DNA from: Desulfobulbus elongatus DSM 2908
GTDB taxonomy: Bacteria > Desulfobacterota > Desulfobulbia > Desulfobulbales > Desulfobulbaceae
Reading direction: 5' to 3'
DNA length: 64,000 bases
Assembly (NCBI RefSeq): GCF_000621145.1
Contig: NZ_JHZB01000007.1
Coordinates: 1 to 64,000 of the forward strand
In this document: positions 48,406 through 60,538 of the stretch, piece by piece
How positions within the stretch are numbered: position 1 is the first letter of the stretch
Layout: each line of letters starts with the position of its first letter
Translations under genes and position numbers: made by a program
Notes under the pieces: model-generated
The model's input: the letters and a program-made list of their open reading frames with translations, nothing else
What the model was told of the DNA's origin: nothing
The model's database searches: none

Positions 48406-51400
48406 ATGCGGATCGTTTTTCTCCACGGCCAGATGTTCCAGGCCCAGACCTGGTCCCGGGCATGCGGCCTGCTTGCCGGCGACGGGATCGAGCTGACCTT
48501 TTTCTCCCCGTTCGCTGCGGGGCAAGAGGCCATCGACTTCCTGGCAAGCGGCACCGTGGACATCTGCATCGCGCACCTGTACCACGATCTGCCCCTGCAC
48601 GACCAACTCCTGGCCGCGGCCCGGAAGACGGCCCACCGCATCGGTCTGGGCCAGGAGATCCCGCCCGGCTTCACCACCTTTTCGCCGGCGCAGGCCACGC
48701 GATTCGAGCACTATCTGGCGCGGATCTCGGCGGACAACTACTGCAACGGCATCCGCTTCCTCGCCGCCGCCATTGACCGCGCCCTCGCCTGCGACCCGCC
48801 CGAACCGGTGCGGACCGTCGGCGTCTACCATCCCGACCATCCGCACCTCTTCGCCACCGCCGCCGACTATCTCCGCTGGCGGGACGGCCGCGGAACCGCA
48901 TCGCCGGATCGGCCGCTCGTGGGGCTGCTGTGCTTTTACGGCCACATCGCCGAGGGCAACCATGCCGAGATCGACGCGGTGGTCCGCGCCCTGGAACGCC
49001 ACGACCTGACGCCGCTGTGCGTGGTTACCGAGGGCATGGCCGACAGCGGCCTGCCGCCGGAGCAGCGCGCGCCCTGGCTGCCTTTTTTCCGGGAAGCGGC
49101 GCCGGAGGCCGTACTCAACCTGCTGGCCGGCCGGCTGCTCGCCCGACCCGAGGATGTCATATTCCTCACGGCCCTGGACGTTCCGGTCTTCCAGTTGATC
49201 CGTTTGTACCACCAGACCCCGGAACAGTGGCGGCAGGACACAACCGGTTGCGGCGCGGGCGCCCAGTCCATGGTCTACAGTCTGACCCAGCCGGAGATGG
49301 CCGGGGTGATCGAACCCACGGTCGTGGCCGCCACGGCAGCCGAGACCGATCCCCGCACCGGGCTGTCGTTCCGGCGGTCCCTGCCCCTGGAGGACCGCAT
49401 CGACCATCTCTGCCGCCGCGTGCGCCGCTGGATCGGATTACGACGGCTCGACAACCGGGACAAACGGTTGACCGTCGTTCTCCACAACAATCCCTGCAAG
49501 GGTGTGGAAGCCACCCTGGGCATGGCCGTGGGCCTCGATACCTTCGCCAGCCTGGCCGCCCTGATCGCCGCCCTGCGCGAGGCCGGCTACGATACCGGCG
49601 AGGCGCCCGAGGACGGCGCGGCCCTGCTCGCCCTGCTGCTGGAACGCAAGGCCATCTCCGAATTCCGCTGGACCACCGCCGACGAGATCGTGGCCAAGGG
49701 CGGCGTGCTCCACCACACGGATGCCGGGGAGTACCACAGGCTGCTGGCCGGCATGCCGGCGTCGGCCAGGGCGCGGGTCGAAGCCGACTGGGGCCCCTTT
49801 CCCGGCGAAGGAATGGTGTACCGCCGCAACGGCGAGGCCACGCTGCTGGTCACCGGCCTGCGCTTCGGCAAGCTGCAGATCATGGTCCAGCCCAAACGGG
49901 GCTGCTACGGCGCCAAATGCACCGGCGAGGTCTGCCGCATCCTCCACGATCCACATCTGTCGCCGCCGCCGCACTGGCTGGCCACCTACGGCTACATCCG
50001 CGACACCTCGGACGCGGTGCTCCACTTCGGCGCCCACGGGTCCCTGGAGTTTCTGCCCGGCAAGCAGGTCGGCCTGTCCGACGCCTGCTTTCCGGAAATC
50101 AGCCTGGGCGACCTGCCCAACATCTCCCTCTACGTCATGGACGTGCCCGGCGAGGGACTGGTGGCCAAGCGACGGGGCCGGGCAGTGATCGTCGACCATC
50201 TCGTGCCGGTGCAGCGGCCGGTCAGGCCGGATGAATCGACCGTCGAACTGGCGGCCTTGCTGGCGCAGTACCAGAAGGCCGGACTGCATGGGGAAGCGGG
50301 ACGGCAGCAGGTGCTGCGCGAACGGATGACGCCGCTGATGCGCCGCTTGGGATTTCTTGATGGTCCGGCGGCAGCGGCCGGCGAAGCGGCCTTTGCCGAG
50401 GCGGTCGCGCAACTGTCCCGCCGCATCGCCCGCATGCAACGGATGCTGTCGCCCACGGGCCTGCACCTGCTCGGCACCGCCCCCGATACGGAGGGGATTG
50501 CCGCCATGCTGGCCACCATCCTCGCCAAACCCGTGGCCGATCTCCCTACCCTCGCGGAAATCGCCGCCTGGAACGGCAGGCCCGGTGGCACCGTCTTCGA
50601 CAATGCCACCGCCCTCCTGGCCGCTTTGCTGCAAACAGCGCTGCCGCCGCCCGCCGGCATCGACCGGCAGCGCTTCCGGCGGCTGGAGCAGTGGTGCCGA
50701 GACACGGGCGGCCGCATCGGTGAATGTACCCGGGAAATTCCCCAGTTGCTCAAGGCCCTGGCCGGCGGCTACATCGAACCGGGCTTGAGCGGCTCGCTGG
50801 CCCTGGGCGCAATCGAGGCCCTGCCCACGGGCAGGAATTTCTTCACCAGCGACGTCCGGGCCATGCCCACCCTAGCGGCCTGGGAGGTCGGCCGGCAACT
50901 GGCCGACAACCTGCTGCGCAGGCATCTGGACGAAGAGGGCCGCTTTCCGGAAAGCGTCGGCATCAGCCTCTGGAGCATCGATGCCTTCAAATCCGACGGC
51001 GAGGTCCTCTGTCAGATTCTCTGGCTGATGGGCATGCGGCCGATCTGGCGGGACAACGGCCGGGTCGCCGGGGTGGAACCGATCCCCCTCGACGACCTGG
51101 CCCTCACCCTGGACGACGGGCAGACGATCGCCCGCCCCAGGGTGGATGCCGTCATCCAGACCAGTTCCCTCCTCCGCGACATGGTGCCGCATTTCGCCGA
51201 TCTGCTCGACGAGGCCGCGGTCATGGCCGGGGACCTGGACGAACCCATGGAACGCAACTGCATCCGCAAACACACCCTGGCGCGGATGGCCGAGTTGCGC
51301 CGGGAGCTGGGCGAGGCCCGTCCGGATGGCGAACTGCGCCGGCTGGCCAGTTTCCGGGTCTTCTCCTCGGCGCCCGGCGCCCACGGGACCGGCGTCGGCC

Positions 51401-52194
51401 TGGCCCTGGACGCCTCGGCCTGGAAAAACGACGACGACCTCGCCGAGACCTACCTCAACTGGAGCGGCTACGCCTACGGTTCGGACCGGGCGGGATCGTT
51501 CGCCCGGGTGGCGGGTGCGGAAGCGTTCCGGCTGTTCGCCGGCACCCTCGCAACCGTGGACGTGACCTTCATGCGGCAGTATGCGCCGGAATACGACCCA
51601 ATGGACTGCGGCTGCGCCGCCGGGGCCCTGGGCGGCATGTCGGTGGCGGCCAAGGCGGTGAGCGGCCGCCGGGCCAGAATCTACTGGGCGGACAACAACG
51701 CCGCAGGAGACCACTCGGTCCGCGATTTCAAGGAAGAGCTTGAAGCCGCAGTCACGGCGAAACTACTCAACCCGCATTGGCTCGACGACAGGAAACGCCA
51801 GGGCTACCGGGGCGCCGGCGAGGTGTCGAGCCGGGTGAACACCCTGTTCCACTGGAGCGCCACCACCGGCGCCGTGGCCGGATGGGTGTTCGATCGGGTG
51901 GCTGCCACCTATGTCCGGGATCGGGATACCCTGGCATGGCTGCGCCGGGAAAACCCGTATGCCCTGGAAGAGATCAGCCGCCGTCTGCTCGAGGCGCAGA
52001 GCCGGGGACTCTGGCAGGCCGACGCCGATCTTCTGGCCGCCGTTCAGGACGCTGCCCTGATGGTCGAGGGCGACATGGAAGAGCGCATCGGCGAGGTCGA
52101 CGGCACATACCAGGGTGGTGGCGTGGAGGTGCGCACCGCCGGGGATGTGGAAAAATGGCGGCCGCGATGGCGCCTGGAACGAACCGGCGGATAA
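48406..52194 (+). CDS. CobN/BchH-type chelatase large subunit, divergent paralogue 3
   Basis: 1262 aa. The active-site motif reads HFGAHGSLEFLPGKQVGLS (about residue 539), nearer to BchH/ChlH (HFGTHGSLEFMPGKQVG) than to paralogues 1 and 2 (HxGKHGSLEWLPGK). The FHHYPPRND block is replaced by LHNNPCKGVEATLGMAVGLD. A Cys triad unique to this copy (Cys500, Cys505, Cys510 in GCYGAKCTGEVC) precedes the DPHLSPPPHWLA segment. PTGRNFFTSD (about 810) is retained. AGGAAAAGG precedes ATG 48406. It follows periplasmic cbiK by 71 bases. Its substrate or metal probably differs from the other two copies. Confidence 0.86.
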   Translation: MRIVFLHGQMFQAQTWSRACGLLAGDGIELTFFSPFAAGQEAIDFLASGTVDICIAHLYHDLPLHDQLLAAARKTAHRIGLGQEIPPGFTTFSPAQATRFEHYLARISADNYCNGIRFLAAAIDRALACDPPEPVRTVGVYHPDHPHLFATAADYLRWRDGRGTASPDRPLVGLLCFYGHIAEGNHAEIDAVVRALERHDLTPLCVVTEGMADSGLPPEQRAPWLPFFREAAPEAVLNLLAGRLLARPEDVIFLTALDVPVFQLIRLYHQTPEQWRQDTTGCGAGAQSMVYSLTQPEMAGVIEPTVVAATAAETDPRTGLSFRRSLPLEDRIDHLCRRVRRWIGLRRLDNRDKRLTVVLHNNPCKGVEATLGMAVGLDTFASLAALIAALREAGYDTGEAPEDGAALLALLLERKAISEFRWTTADEIVAKGGVLHHTDAGEYHRLLAGMPASARARVEADWGPFPGEGMVYRRNGEATLLVTGLRFGKLQIMVQPKRGCYGAKCTGEVCRILHDPHLSPPPHWLATYGYIRDTSDAVLHFGAHGSLEFLPGKQVGLSDACFPEISLGDLPNISLYVMDVPGEGLVAKRRGRAVIVDHLVPVQRPVRPDESTVELAALLAQYQKAGLHGEAGRQQVLRERMTPLMRRLGFLDGPAAAAGEAAFAEAVAQLSRRIARMQRMLSPTGLHLLGTAPDTEGIAAMLATILAKPVADLPTLAEIAAWNGRPGGTVFDNATALLAALLQTALPPPAGIDRQRFRRLEQWCRDTGGRIGECTREIPQLLKALAGGYIEPGLSGSLALGAIEALPTGRNFFTSDVRAMPTLAAWEVGRQLADNLLRRHLDEEGRFPESVGISLWSIDAFKSDGEVLCQILWLMGMRPIWRDNGRVAGVEPIPLDDLALTLDDGQTIARPRVDAVIQTSSLLRDMVPHFADLLDEAAVMAGDLDEPMERNCIRKHTLARMAELRRELGEARPDGELRRLASFRVFSSAPGAHGTGVGLALDASAWKNDDDLAETYLNWSGYAYGSDRAGSFARVAGAEAFRLFAGTLATVDVTFMRQYAPEYDPMDCGCAAGALGGMSVAAKAVSGRRARIYWADNNAAGDHSVRDFKEELEAAVTAKLLNPHWLDDRKRQGYRGAGEVSSRVNTLFHWSATTGAVAGWVFDRVAATYVRDRDTLAWLRRENPYALEEISRRLLEAQSRGLWQADADLLAAVQDAALMVEGDMEERIGEVDGTYQGGGVEVRTAGDVEKWRPRWRLERTGG

Positions 52195-52382
52195 CGGGGG
52201 TACGGGCTGTTGTCGCGGCCCGGCCGGGGCGGACCGCTTCCTTCCCGACGGGCCTCGCGGGTCTGCTCCGTTTCCTGTTGGCAGGTCGGCCATGAAAACC
52301 GCCGGGTTCAGCGGCCCCAGGCCATGACGGCCCTGCCCGCCCCGCTGACTCAATCCCGCAGCACGGCGAACAGAAGGCCCGG

Positions 52383-52988
52383 CTAACGGCAGGGCTGCAC
52401 CACGTATCTGGAACCTGTCGGCACCATCTCCCGGATGAGTTGCACATCCTCCGGGGTCAGCAGGGACCGGTCATAGGTGGTCCGAAAGTGATGCTCGACG
52501 CCACTGGCGGCAATCAGGGCCGCGGAGCGGAAAATGGTGCCGACGTCGACCCGGGTTCCGGCCAGCAGGGCATATCGCGCCGGCGGCGCCTTCAGATCCA
52601 TGGCCACATAGTTGACCAGGCCTTGGGCCAGCAGGCCGGCCAGCAGATCGGGCCGGCTGCCGTTGGTGTCCAGTTTGACCGGATAGCCCATGGCCCGCAC
52701 AGCAGCGCAGAACTGCGGCAGCGCGGGCTGGAGCGTGGGTTCGCCGCCGCTGACCACCACCCCGCCGAGCTTGCCGCGCCGAGCCGCCAGGCGGTCAAGG
52801 ACCTCCGCCGGCGCATACGCTCCCGCAGGCTTGCGGGGGATCAGTTGCGGATTGTGGCAGTAGGGACAGCGGAAACCGCATCCCTGGAAAAAAACCACCG
52901 CAGCGACCCTGCCGGGAAAATCGATGAAACTGGCCGGACAGCAGCCGCCGATGACGAGGCCGGCCAACGCATCAGAATGCGCGGTCAT
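52383..52988 (-). CDS. nrdG: Anaerobic ribonucleoside-triphosphate reductase activating protein
   Basis: 201 aa. A radical SAM activase with Cys37, Cys41 and Cys44 in CGFRCPYC and the SAM-binding GGEPTLQ. It generates the glycyl radical on NrdD. ATG 52988 overlaps the nrdD 3' end by 17 bases; an in-frame upstream ATG at 53027 is deeper inside nrdD and less likely. Its GGCCPASFIDFPGRVAAVVF opening is typical of the NrdG2/anaerobic activase group. The 188 bp between this gene and CobN3 contains nothing I can identify. Confidence 0.9.
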   Translation of the reverse strand: MTAHSDALAGLVIGGCCPASFIDFPGRVAAVVFFQGCGFRCPYCHNPQLIPRKPAGAYAPAEVLDRLAARRGKLGGVVVSGGEPTLQPALPQFCAAVRAMGYPVKLDTNGSRPDLLAGLLAQGLVNYVAMDLKAPPARYALLAGTRVDVGTIFRSAALIAASGVEHHFRTTYDRSLLTPEDVQLIREMVPTGSRYVVQPCR

Positions 52989-55095
52989 AGGTCGTCCGGG
53001 CGGCGAACTCCGCCTGCTTGCCCTCATGCCAGTGCTGAACGGGGCGGAGATAGCCCACCACCCGCGAATAGACCTCGGTCCGCGCCTGGCACTGCGGACA
53101 GAGGGCGTGCTCGCCGGCCAGATACCCGTGGCTGGGGCAGATGGAAAACGTGGGCGTCACCGTGAAATAGGGGAGCCGGTAGGTGCGGCACACCGTCTTG
53201 ATGAAGGACTTGACAGCCTGCGGGTCGATATCGGATTCGCCGACGAAGCAATGCACCACCGTGCCGCCGGTGTATTTTGCCTGGAGTTCGTCCTGGTGAT
53301 CGAGGAGGGCGAAGATGTCGTCGGTGTAATTGACCGGCAACTGGGTCGAATTGGAGTAGATCGGCGTCCTCTCCTCGCCCGGACAGAACAGCGAGGCGCG
53401 CATGTCGGGAAAGCGGCGGATGTCCAGCCTGGCCAACCTGTGCCCGGTTCCCTCCGCCGGAGTGGCCTCCAGATTGTACTGATTGCCGGTTTCGCCCTGA
53501 AACTGCTGCAAACGCAAGCGCATATGATCGAGGATGCGCAGGGCGAAGGCGCGCCCCTCTTCGGTGCCGATGTCCTTGCCCAGCAGATTGAGGCAGGCGT
53601 CGTTGGCGCCGATGAGGCCGATGGTCGAGAAATGATTGTCCCAGTAGCGGCCGAACCGGTGCCGGATGCCGCGGAGATAGAAGCGGATGTAGGGGTAGAG
53701 CCCTCTGTCGGTGAAGCTCTCCAGCACCTTCCGCTTGGTTTCGAGCGACGTTTTGGCGAGTTGCATCATCCGGTCCAGGCGCTTGAAAAAATCGCCTTCG
53801 TCGACAGCCTGACAACCGAGGGCGGCCATGTTGATGGTGACCACGCCGATCGATCCGGTCAGCGGATTGGCCCCGAACAGACCACCGCCCCGTTTGGCCA
53901 GTTCGCGGGTGTCGAGCCGGAGCCGGCAGCACATGGATCGGGCGTCGTCCGGGCTCAGGTCGGAATTGATGAAGTTGGCGAAATAGGGCAGGCCGTAACG
54001 GGCCGTGGTCTGCCAGAGCGGTTCCAGGCCGGGGTGGTCCCAATCGAAGTCGGCGGTGATGTTGTAGGTCGGGATGGGGAAGGTGAAGACCCTGCCGCGG
54101 GCGTCGCCCTCGGCCATGACCTCCAGGAAGGCCTGGTTGAGCATGTCCATCTCGTGCTGATACTCGCCGTAGACGGTATCCCTTTCCCGGCCACCGATCA
54201 CGACCGGGACCTTCCTGAGATTCGATGCCGGCGCGAGATCCATGGTCAAATTCGTGAACGGCGTCTGGAAACCGACCCTGGTGGGCACGTTGAGGTTGAA
54301 AACGAATTCCTGCAGGGCCTGCTTGACCTCCCGGAAGGCGAGCCGATCGTGGCGGATGAAGGGGGCGAGCAGGGTATCGAAACTGGAAAAGGCCTGGGCG
54401 CCGGCGGCCTCCCCCTGCAGGGTGTAGAAGAAGTTGACGATCTGGCCGAGCGCGCTGCGAAAATGCCTGGCCGGTGCGCTTTCCGCCTTGCCGGGCGCAC
54501 CGGTGAACCCGCTCAGCAACAGGTCGCGCAGGTCCCAACCGACACAGTAGACCGAGAGCAGGTTGAGATCGTGAATGTGCAGATCGCCGTTTTGATGGGC
54601 GTTGCGCACCTCGGTGGAATAGATCTTGTTGAGCCAGTAGGTCCGGCTGACCTCGCTGGAGATGTAATTGTTCAATCCCTGGAGGGAATAGGACATGTTG
54701 GAGTTTTCCTGCACCTGCCAGTCGAGTTGCTGCAGATAGCCGTCGATCAGGGCGAGGTCGGTCTGGGTCACCATCTCCCGGAGCCGGGCATGCTGGTCCC
54801 GGTAGAGGATGTAGGCCTTGGCCGTCTTCTTGAACGGGGAGGAGAGCAGGACCTCCTCCACCACGTCCTGGATCTCCTCGACGCCGGGAATGTCGGAGTC
54901 GATGACGGATTGGGCGACGGCCAGGGTGTGCATGGTCAGCCGCCGGGCCACGGGCAGGTCGAACTCGCCCGTGGCCTGCCCCGCCTTGTGCAGGGCATTG
55001 GTGATCTTGCCGGCCTCGAACGGTGCCAGGCGCTGATCGCGTTTTTTTATGGTGGTGAAAACTCTGACGGACGACTGGGGACAGACTTGAGGCAT
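52972..55095 (-). CDS. nrdD: Class III anaerobic ribonucleoside-triphosphate reductase
   Basis: 707 aa. An N-terminal ATP-cone (about residues 10-100; FEAGKITNALHKAG) is followed by the glycyl-radical reductase domain. The C-terminal zinc site is CPSHGYLAGEHALCPQC, and RVVGYLRPV carries the predicted radical glycine. It makes dNTPs without oxygen and without B12. AAGGAGAG lies before ATG 55095. The gene has its own promoter and riboswitch R5 in the leader, so it would be expressed when B12 is scarce, which points to a B12-dependent class II reductase elsewhere in the genome. Confidence 0.94.
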   Translation of the reverse strand: MPQVCPQSSVRVFTTIKKRDQRLAPFEAGKITNALHKAGQATGEFDLPVARRLTMHTLAVAQSVIDSDIPGVEEIQDVVEEVLLSSPFKKTAKAYILYRDQHARLREMVTQTDLALIDGYLQQLDWQVQENSNMSYSLQGLNNYISSEVSRTYWLNKIYSTEVRNAHQNGDLHIHDLNLLSVYCVGWDLRDLLLSGFTGAPGKAESAPARHFRSALGQIVNFFYTLQGEAAGAQAFSSFDTLLAPFIRHDRLAFREVKQALQEFVFNLNVPTRVGFQTPFTNLTMDLAPASNLRKVPVVIGGRERDTVYGEYQHEMDMLNQAFLEVMAEGDARGRVFTFPIPTYNITADFDWDHPGLEPLWQTTARYGLPYFANFINSDLSPDDARSMCCRLRLDTRELAKRGGGLFGANPLTGSIGVVTINMAALGCQAVDEGDFFKRLDRMMQLAKTSLETKRKVLESFTDRGLYPYIRFYLRGIRHRFGRYWDNHFSTIGLIGANDACLNLLGKDIGTEEGRAFALRILDHMRLRLQQFQGETGNQYNLEATPAEGTGHRLARLDIRRFPDMRASLFCPGEERTPIYSNSTQLPVNYTDDIFALLDHQDELQAKYTGGTVVHCFVGESDIDPQAVKSFIKTVCRTYRLPYFTVTPTFSICPSHGYLAGEHALCPQCQARTEVYSRVVGYLRPVQHWHEGKQAEFAARTTYDRAF

Positions 55096-55156
55096 GGCTC
55101 TCTCCTTGACGCGAGAAGACGAGTGAATCGGATGACAACCCCGATGCAGAGTTGCC

Positions 55157-55335
55157 GTTGAACGGCAGGTTTTCGGACTTTCAGGCGTGTGGAAGCCTAC
55201 TGGTTGTCACTTCCCGGTGCTCGACCAGTGTATACGACAACGTTCGTTCCTGATGACCGCTGCGCGACAGTTCCGGATTCGCACCGGATTCCCTTTTACT
55301 GCCTCCGCCCGGCAAGGCGGAGCGCAACCGTTAAC
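55157..55335 (-). ncRNA. Cobalamin riboswitch R5 (minus strand, nrdDG)
   Basis: Read leftward: GGGAATCCGGTGCGAATCCG, AACTGTCGCGCAGCGGT, GAAGTGACAACC and AAGTCCGAAAACCTGCCG match a classical B12 riboswitch, with P1 near CGTTAACGG/CCGTTCAACG. There is no T-tract terminator in the 60 bases before the nrdD start, so control is probably at translation initiation. It differs more from R1-R3 than they do from each other. Confidence 0.92.
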
Positions 55336-55337
55336 GC

Positions 55338-55366
55338 TATATATTGTGTTATCAGATTCTGTTCAA
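55338..55366 (-). promoter_or_regulatory. Promoter for R5-nrdDG (minus strand)
   Basis: On the minus strand TTGAAC (55366-55361), 17 bases, TATATA (55343-55338) lies just upstream of the R5 aptamer. Confidence 0.65.
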
Positions 55367-55456
55367 CACTAAAAATAGCGAATCTTCGAAAAAGCCCCGG
55401 AACAGGTCGCCGCGCCTCGGTGCAATCGGCGCGAAAGACAAAGAAGAATTTTGTGC

Positions 55457-55485
55457 TTGACAATATTCTGGCAGGCCGCTTAAGT
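55457..55485 (+). promoter_or_regulatory. Promoter for tandem riboswitches R6-R7
   Basis: TTGACA (55457-55462), 17 bases, TTAAGT (55480-55485), 23 bases before the R6 P1 helix. The -10 box is weak. It is divergent from the nrdDG promoter 90 bases away. Confidence 0.55.
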
Positions 55486-55508
55486 GTCTCTGTTTTTAGA
55501 TGTACGCA

Positions 55509-55664
55509 TTTCAGGTTCCGCAAGGATGAAAAGGGAACCCCGTGTGAATCGGGGACGGGCCCGCCGCTGTATCCGGGGACAAAGGCTGCAATGATGTCAC
55601 TGACCGCATGGTTGGGAAGGCGCAGCCTAGAGGACGATCCGGAAGTCAGAAGACCTGCCTGAAA
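55509..55664 (+). ncRNA. Cobalamin riboswitch R6 (first of tandem pair)
   Basis: P1 is TTTCAGG (55509-55515) with CCTGAAA (55658-55664). The core GGGAACCCCGTGTGAATCGG, GCCCGCCGCTGTATCC, TCACTGACC and the B12 box GTCAGAAGACCTGCC are intact. It is close in sequence to R1. It is followed by its own strong terminator and then by a second aptamer. Confidence 0.93.
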
Positions 55665-55723
55665 ACATGCCAGTGCTTTCCCCCTGGACCAGGGAAGGCG
55701 TCGATACGTGGATAAACCAGGGC

Positions 55724-55763
55724 ATCCCCGGATCAATGTCGCATTGATCCGGGGATTTTTTTT
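55724..55763 (+). terminator. R6 terminator
   Basis: A 15-bp stem (ATCCCCGGATCAATG 55724-55738 with its complement 55742-55756), three-base loop and eight Ts make this the strongest terminator in the window. AAACCAGGG (55714-55722) precedes it. All transcripts reaching R7 from the R6 promoter must pass it. Confidence 0.93.
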
Positions 55764-55821
55764 GCCCTGTGGAGAAGAGCGAAACCGGTCCACCAGCAGT
55801 ACGGTTTTATTTTTTCATACA

Positions 55822-55986
55822 GAAAATCGGTGCCATAGCAGTATGGCCCAACAGGGAAAACGGTGCAAATCCGTTGCGGTCCGGCCGCTGTAACCGGGGA
55901 CGAAATCCGCACGACGCCACTGATCGATTGATCGGGAAGGCGCGGAGAGTAGATCGATCCGGAAGCCAGAAGACCTGCCGATTTTC
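55822..55986 (+). ncRNA. Cobalamin riboswitch R7 (second of tandem pair)
   Basis: P1 is a perfect nine-pair GAAAATCGG (55822-55830) with CCGATTTTC (55978-55986). The core GGGAAAACGGTGCAAATCCG, GGCCGCTGTAACC, GCCACTGATC and AAGCCAGAAGACCTGCCG is complete. It is clearly divergent in sequence from R6, so the tandem is not a recent local duplication. No strong promoter lies between the R6 terminator and R7. Confidence 0.93.
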
Positions 55987-56083
55987 CGATCAGCGTTGAC
56001 GGCCGTGGTTCCCGTTGTTGATCCCAGCACCCGTGCTCGACCTCCATGCCGCCAGGCATGGACCGATGGTGCAGAAACAGGGG

Positions 56084-56116
56084 AACCCCCGGTCCGAACA
56101 GGGCCGGGGGTTTTTT
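56084..56116 (+). terminator. R7 terminator
   Basis: CCCCCGGTCC (56086-56095) pairs with GGGCCGGGGG (56101-56110), loop GAACA, then TTTTTT. AAACAGGGG (56075-56083) precedes it. A small hairpin CCATGCC/GGCATGG (56044-56061) could belong to an alternative fold. Only 26 bases separate the T-run from the mutA start. Confidence 0.9.
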
Positions 56117-56142
56117 GTTCAACAAGTAACAAGGAGTGTGGA

Positions 56143-58274
56143 ATGGGAACAGCATTGGATATTCTCAGCGATTTTCCCACCAATACCCATGCCCAGTGGC
56201 TGGCGGCGGTGGAAAAGGAACTCAAGGGCAAGCCCTTTGACAAGACCCTGGTCAAGAAGACCTACGAGGGCATCGACATCCAGCCCATGTACTTCATGCA
56301 CGACCTCGACGGCCTGCCGCAGGTGGACACCCTGCCGGGCCAGGCGCCGTATCTGCGGGGCACGACGGCATCGGGCCACGTGGTCAACGCCTGGCACATC
56401 GCCCAGGAGATCACCCTGGCCGAGCCGGAGGCCTTCAACCGGGCGGCGCAGTTCGACCTGGGCCGGGGCCAGAACAGCCTGAACATCGTCCTCGACCGGG
56501 CGAGTCTGCACGGCGACAACCCCGACCAGGCACCGCAGGAAGCGGTCGGCGCCGGCGGTCTGTCGCTCGCCACTTTGGCCGACGCCCAGGCCGCCTTTGC
56601 CGGCATCGACCTGACCTCGCTGCCGTTCCGCCTGACCTGCGGCGCCACCGGCATCGGGCCGGCGGCCCTGCTCGCGGCATTGGTGGAGGAACAAGGCGCA
56701 TCGACGGCGGCCTTGCGGGGCTCGCTGGTGGTCGATCCCCTGGGCACCCTCGCGGTGGCAGGCACCCTGCCCTGTCCCCTGGAGACGGCCTACGACCGCA
56801 TGGCCCAACTCACCCGCTGGGCCGTGGCCCAAGCGCCGGAACTGCACACCATCGCGGTCGGCGTCGACGGCTACCAGAACAGCGGCGGCAGCGCGGTCCA
56901 GGACATCGCCTTTGCCCTGGCCACCGGCGTGGCCTATATCCGTGCCCTGCTGGACCGCGGGCTGCATATCGATGAGATCGCCCCCCGGATGACGTTCGAA
57001 TTCGCCATCGGCGGCGATTTCTTCATGGAGATCGCCAAGTTCCGGGCGGCGCGCCTGGCCTGGGCACAGGTGGTCGCCTCCTTCGGCGGCAACGAGGAGG
57101 CGCAGAAGATGCGCATCCATGCCCGGACCTCGCGCTGGAACAAGACCGAGGTCGATCCCTGGGTCAACATGCTGCGCGTCTCCACCGAGGCCTTCTCCGG
57201 CATCGCCGGCGGCGTCGACAGCCTCCATGTCGGTCCTTTCGACGAGATCTTCCGCACCCCCAACGAGTTCTCCCGCCGCATCGCCCGCAACGTCCACATC
57301 GTGCTCAAGGAGGAGGGCCACTTCGACAAGGTGGTCGATCCGGCCGGCGGCTGCTGGTACGTGGAGAAGATCACCGCCCAACTGGCGGAGAAATCCTGGA
57401 AGCTCTTCCAGGATGTCGAGGCGGCCGGCGGCATGGCCAAGGCGCTCATGCAGGGCATGCCCCAGGCCGAGGTGGCGGCGGTGGCCGAGCGGCGCGCCAA
57501 GAACATCGCCACCCGCACCGACCGGTTCGTCGGCACCAACATGTACCCGAACCTCCAGGAAAAACGGCAGCTGGCCGAACCCGTCGATCACGCCGCCCTG
57601 CAACGGCAGCGGACCGAGGCCCTGGCCGCGCACAATGCCACCGTCGACCGGGCCGCCTGCGATACCGCCCTGGCCGCGGTGCGGGACAGCATGGCCGCCC
57701 AGGACGCGACCCTGATGACCAAGGCCGTGCAGGCCGTCCGCGCCGGCGCCAGCCTGGGCCAGCTCACCGCGGCCCTGCACGTCGACGGGGAACCGGCCAA
57801 GGTCCAGCCGCTCAATCGCCATCGCGGCGCCGAACCCTTCGAGCGCATCCGCCGGCTCACCGAGGCCCATATCGCCCGCACCGGCCAGACGCCCAAGCTC
57901 TTCCTGGTCAACATGGGCTCGATTCCGCAGCACAAGGCCCGGGCCGATTTCGCCACCGCCTTCTTCAATGTCGGCGCCTTCGAGACCATCGGCAACAACG
58001 GCTTCGCCACCGTGGACGAGGCCGCCCGGGCCGCGCTCGACTCCGGCGCCAAGGCGGTGGTGATCTGCTCCACCGACGCCACCTATCCTGAACTGGTGCC
58101 ACCGCTGGTCGAGCGGCTCAAGAGTGCCGATGCCGGCATCATGGTCATCCTCGCCGGCTATCCCAAGGAACATGTCGAGGCCTTCACGGCAGCCGGGGTG
58201 GACGAATTCCTCCACGTCCGCGTCAACGCCCTGGAACTGCTGACCAAACTGCAACGCCATCTGGAGGTGACCGC

Positions 58275-58278
<4 letters not shown>
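56143..58278 (+). CDS. mutA: Methylmalonyl-CoA mutase small (beta) subunit
   Basis: 711 aa. The (beta/alpha)8 substrate domain is recognisable ([45 protein letters not shown]). The C-terminal B12-like domain reads [21 protein letters not shown] and lacks the DxHxxG cobalt-ligand motif, as expected for the non-catalytic subunit of a heterodimeric mutase. AAGGAG precedes ATG 56143. The open frame continues upstream into the riboswitch, but that part is not coding. The stop overlaps mutB (ATGA). With MutB it interconverts succinyl-CoA and methylmalonyl-CoA for propionate metabolism. It is controlled by the tandem riboswitches R6 and R7. Confidence 0.92.
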
Positions 58279-60455
<2,177 letters not shown>

Positions 60456-60538
60456 GCGCATCCCCCCGGGCAGCGCTCTTCCGGATCCCTCTCCGGCCGG
60501 AGGGGCGCTGCCCCAACCCCAACACGCAAGGAGACGAC

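Noticed and set aside
55996-56142. Upstream extension of mutA through riboswitch R7's platform
   Set aside because: It overlaps the R7 platform and terminator, and the AAGGAG site fits ATG 56143.
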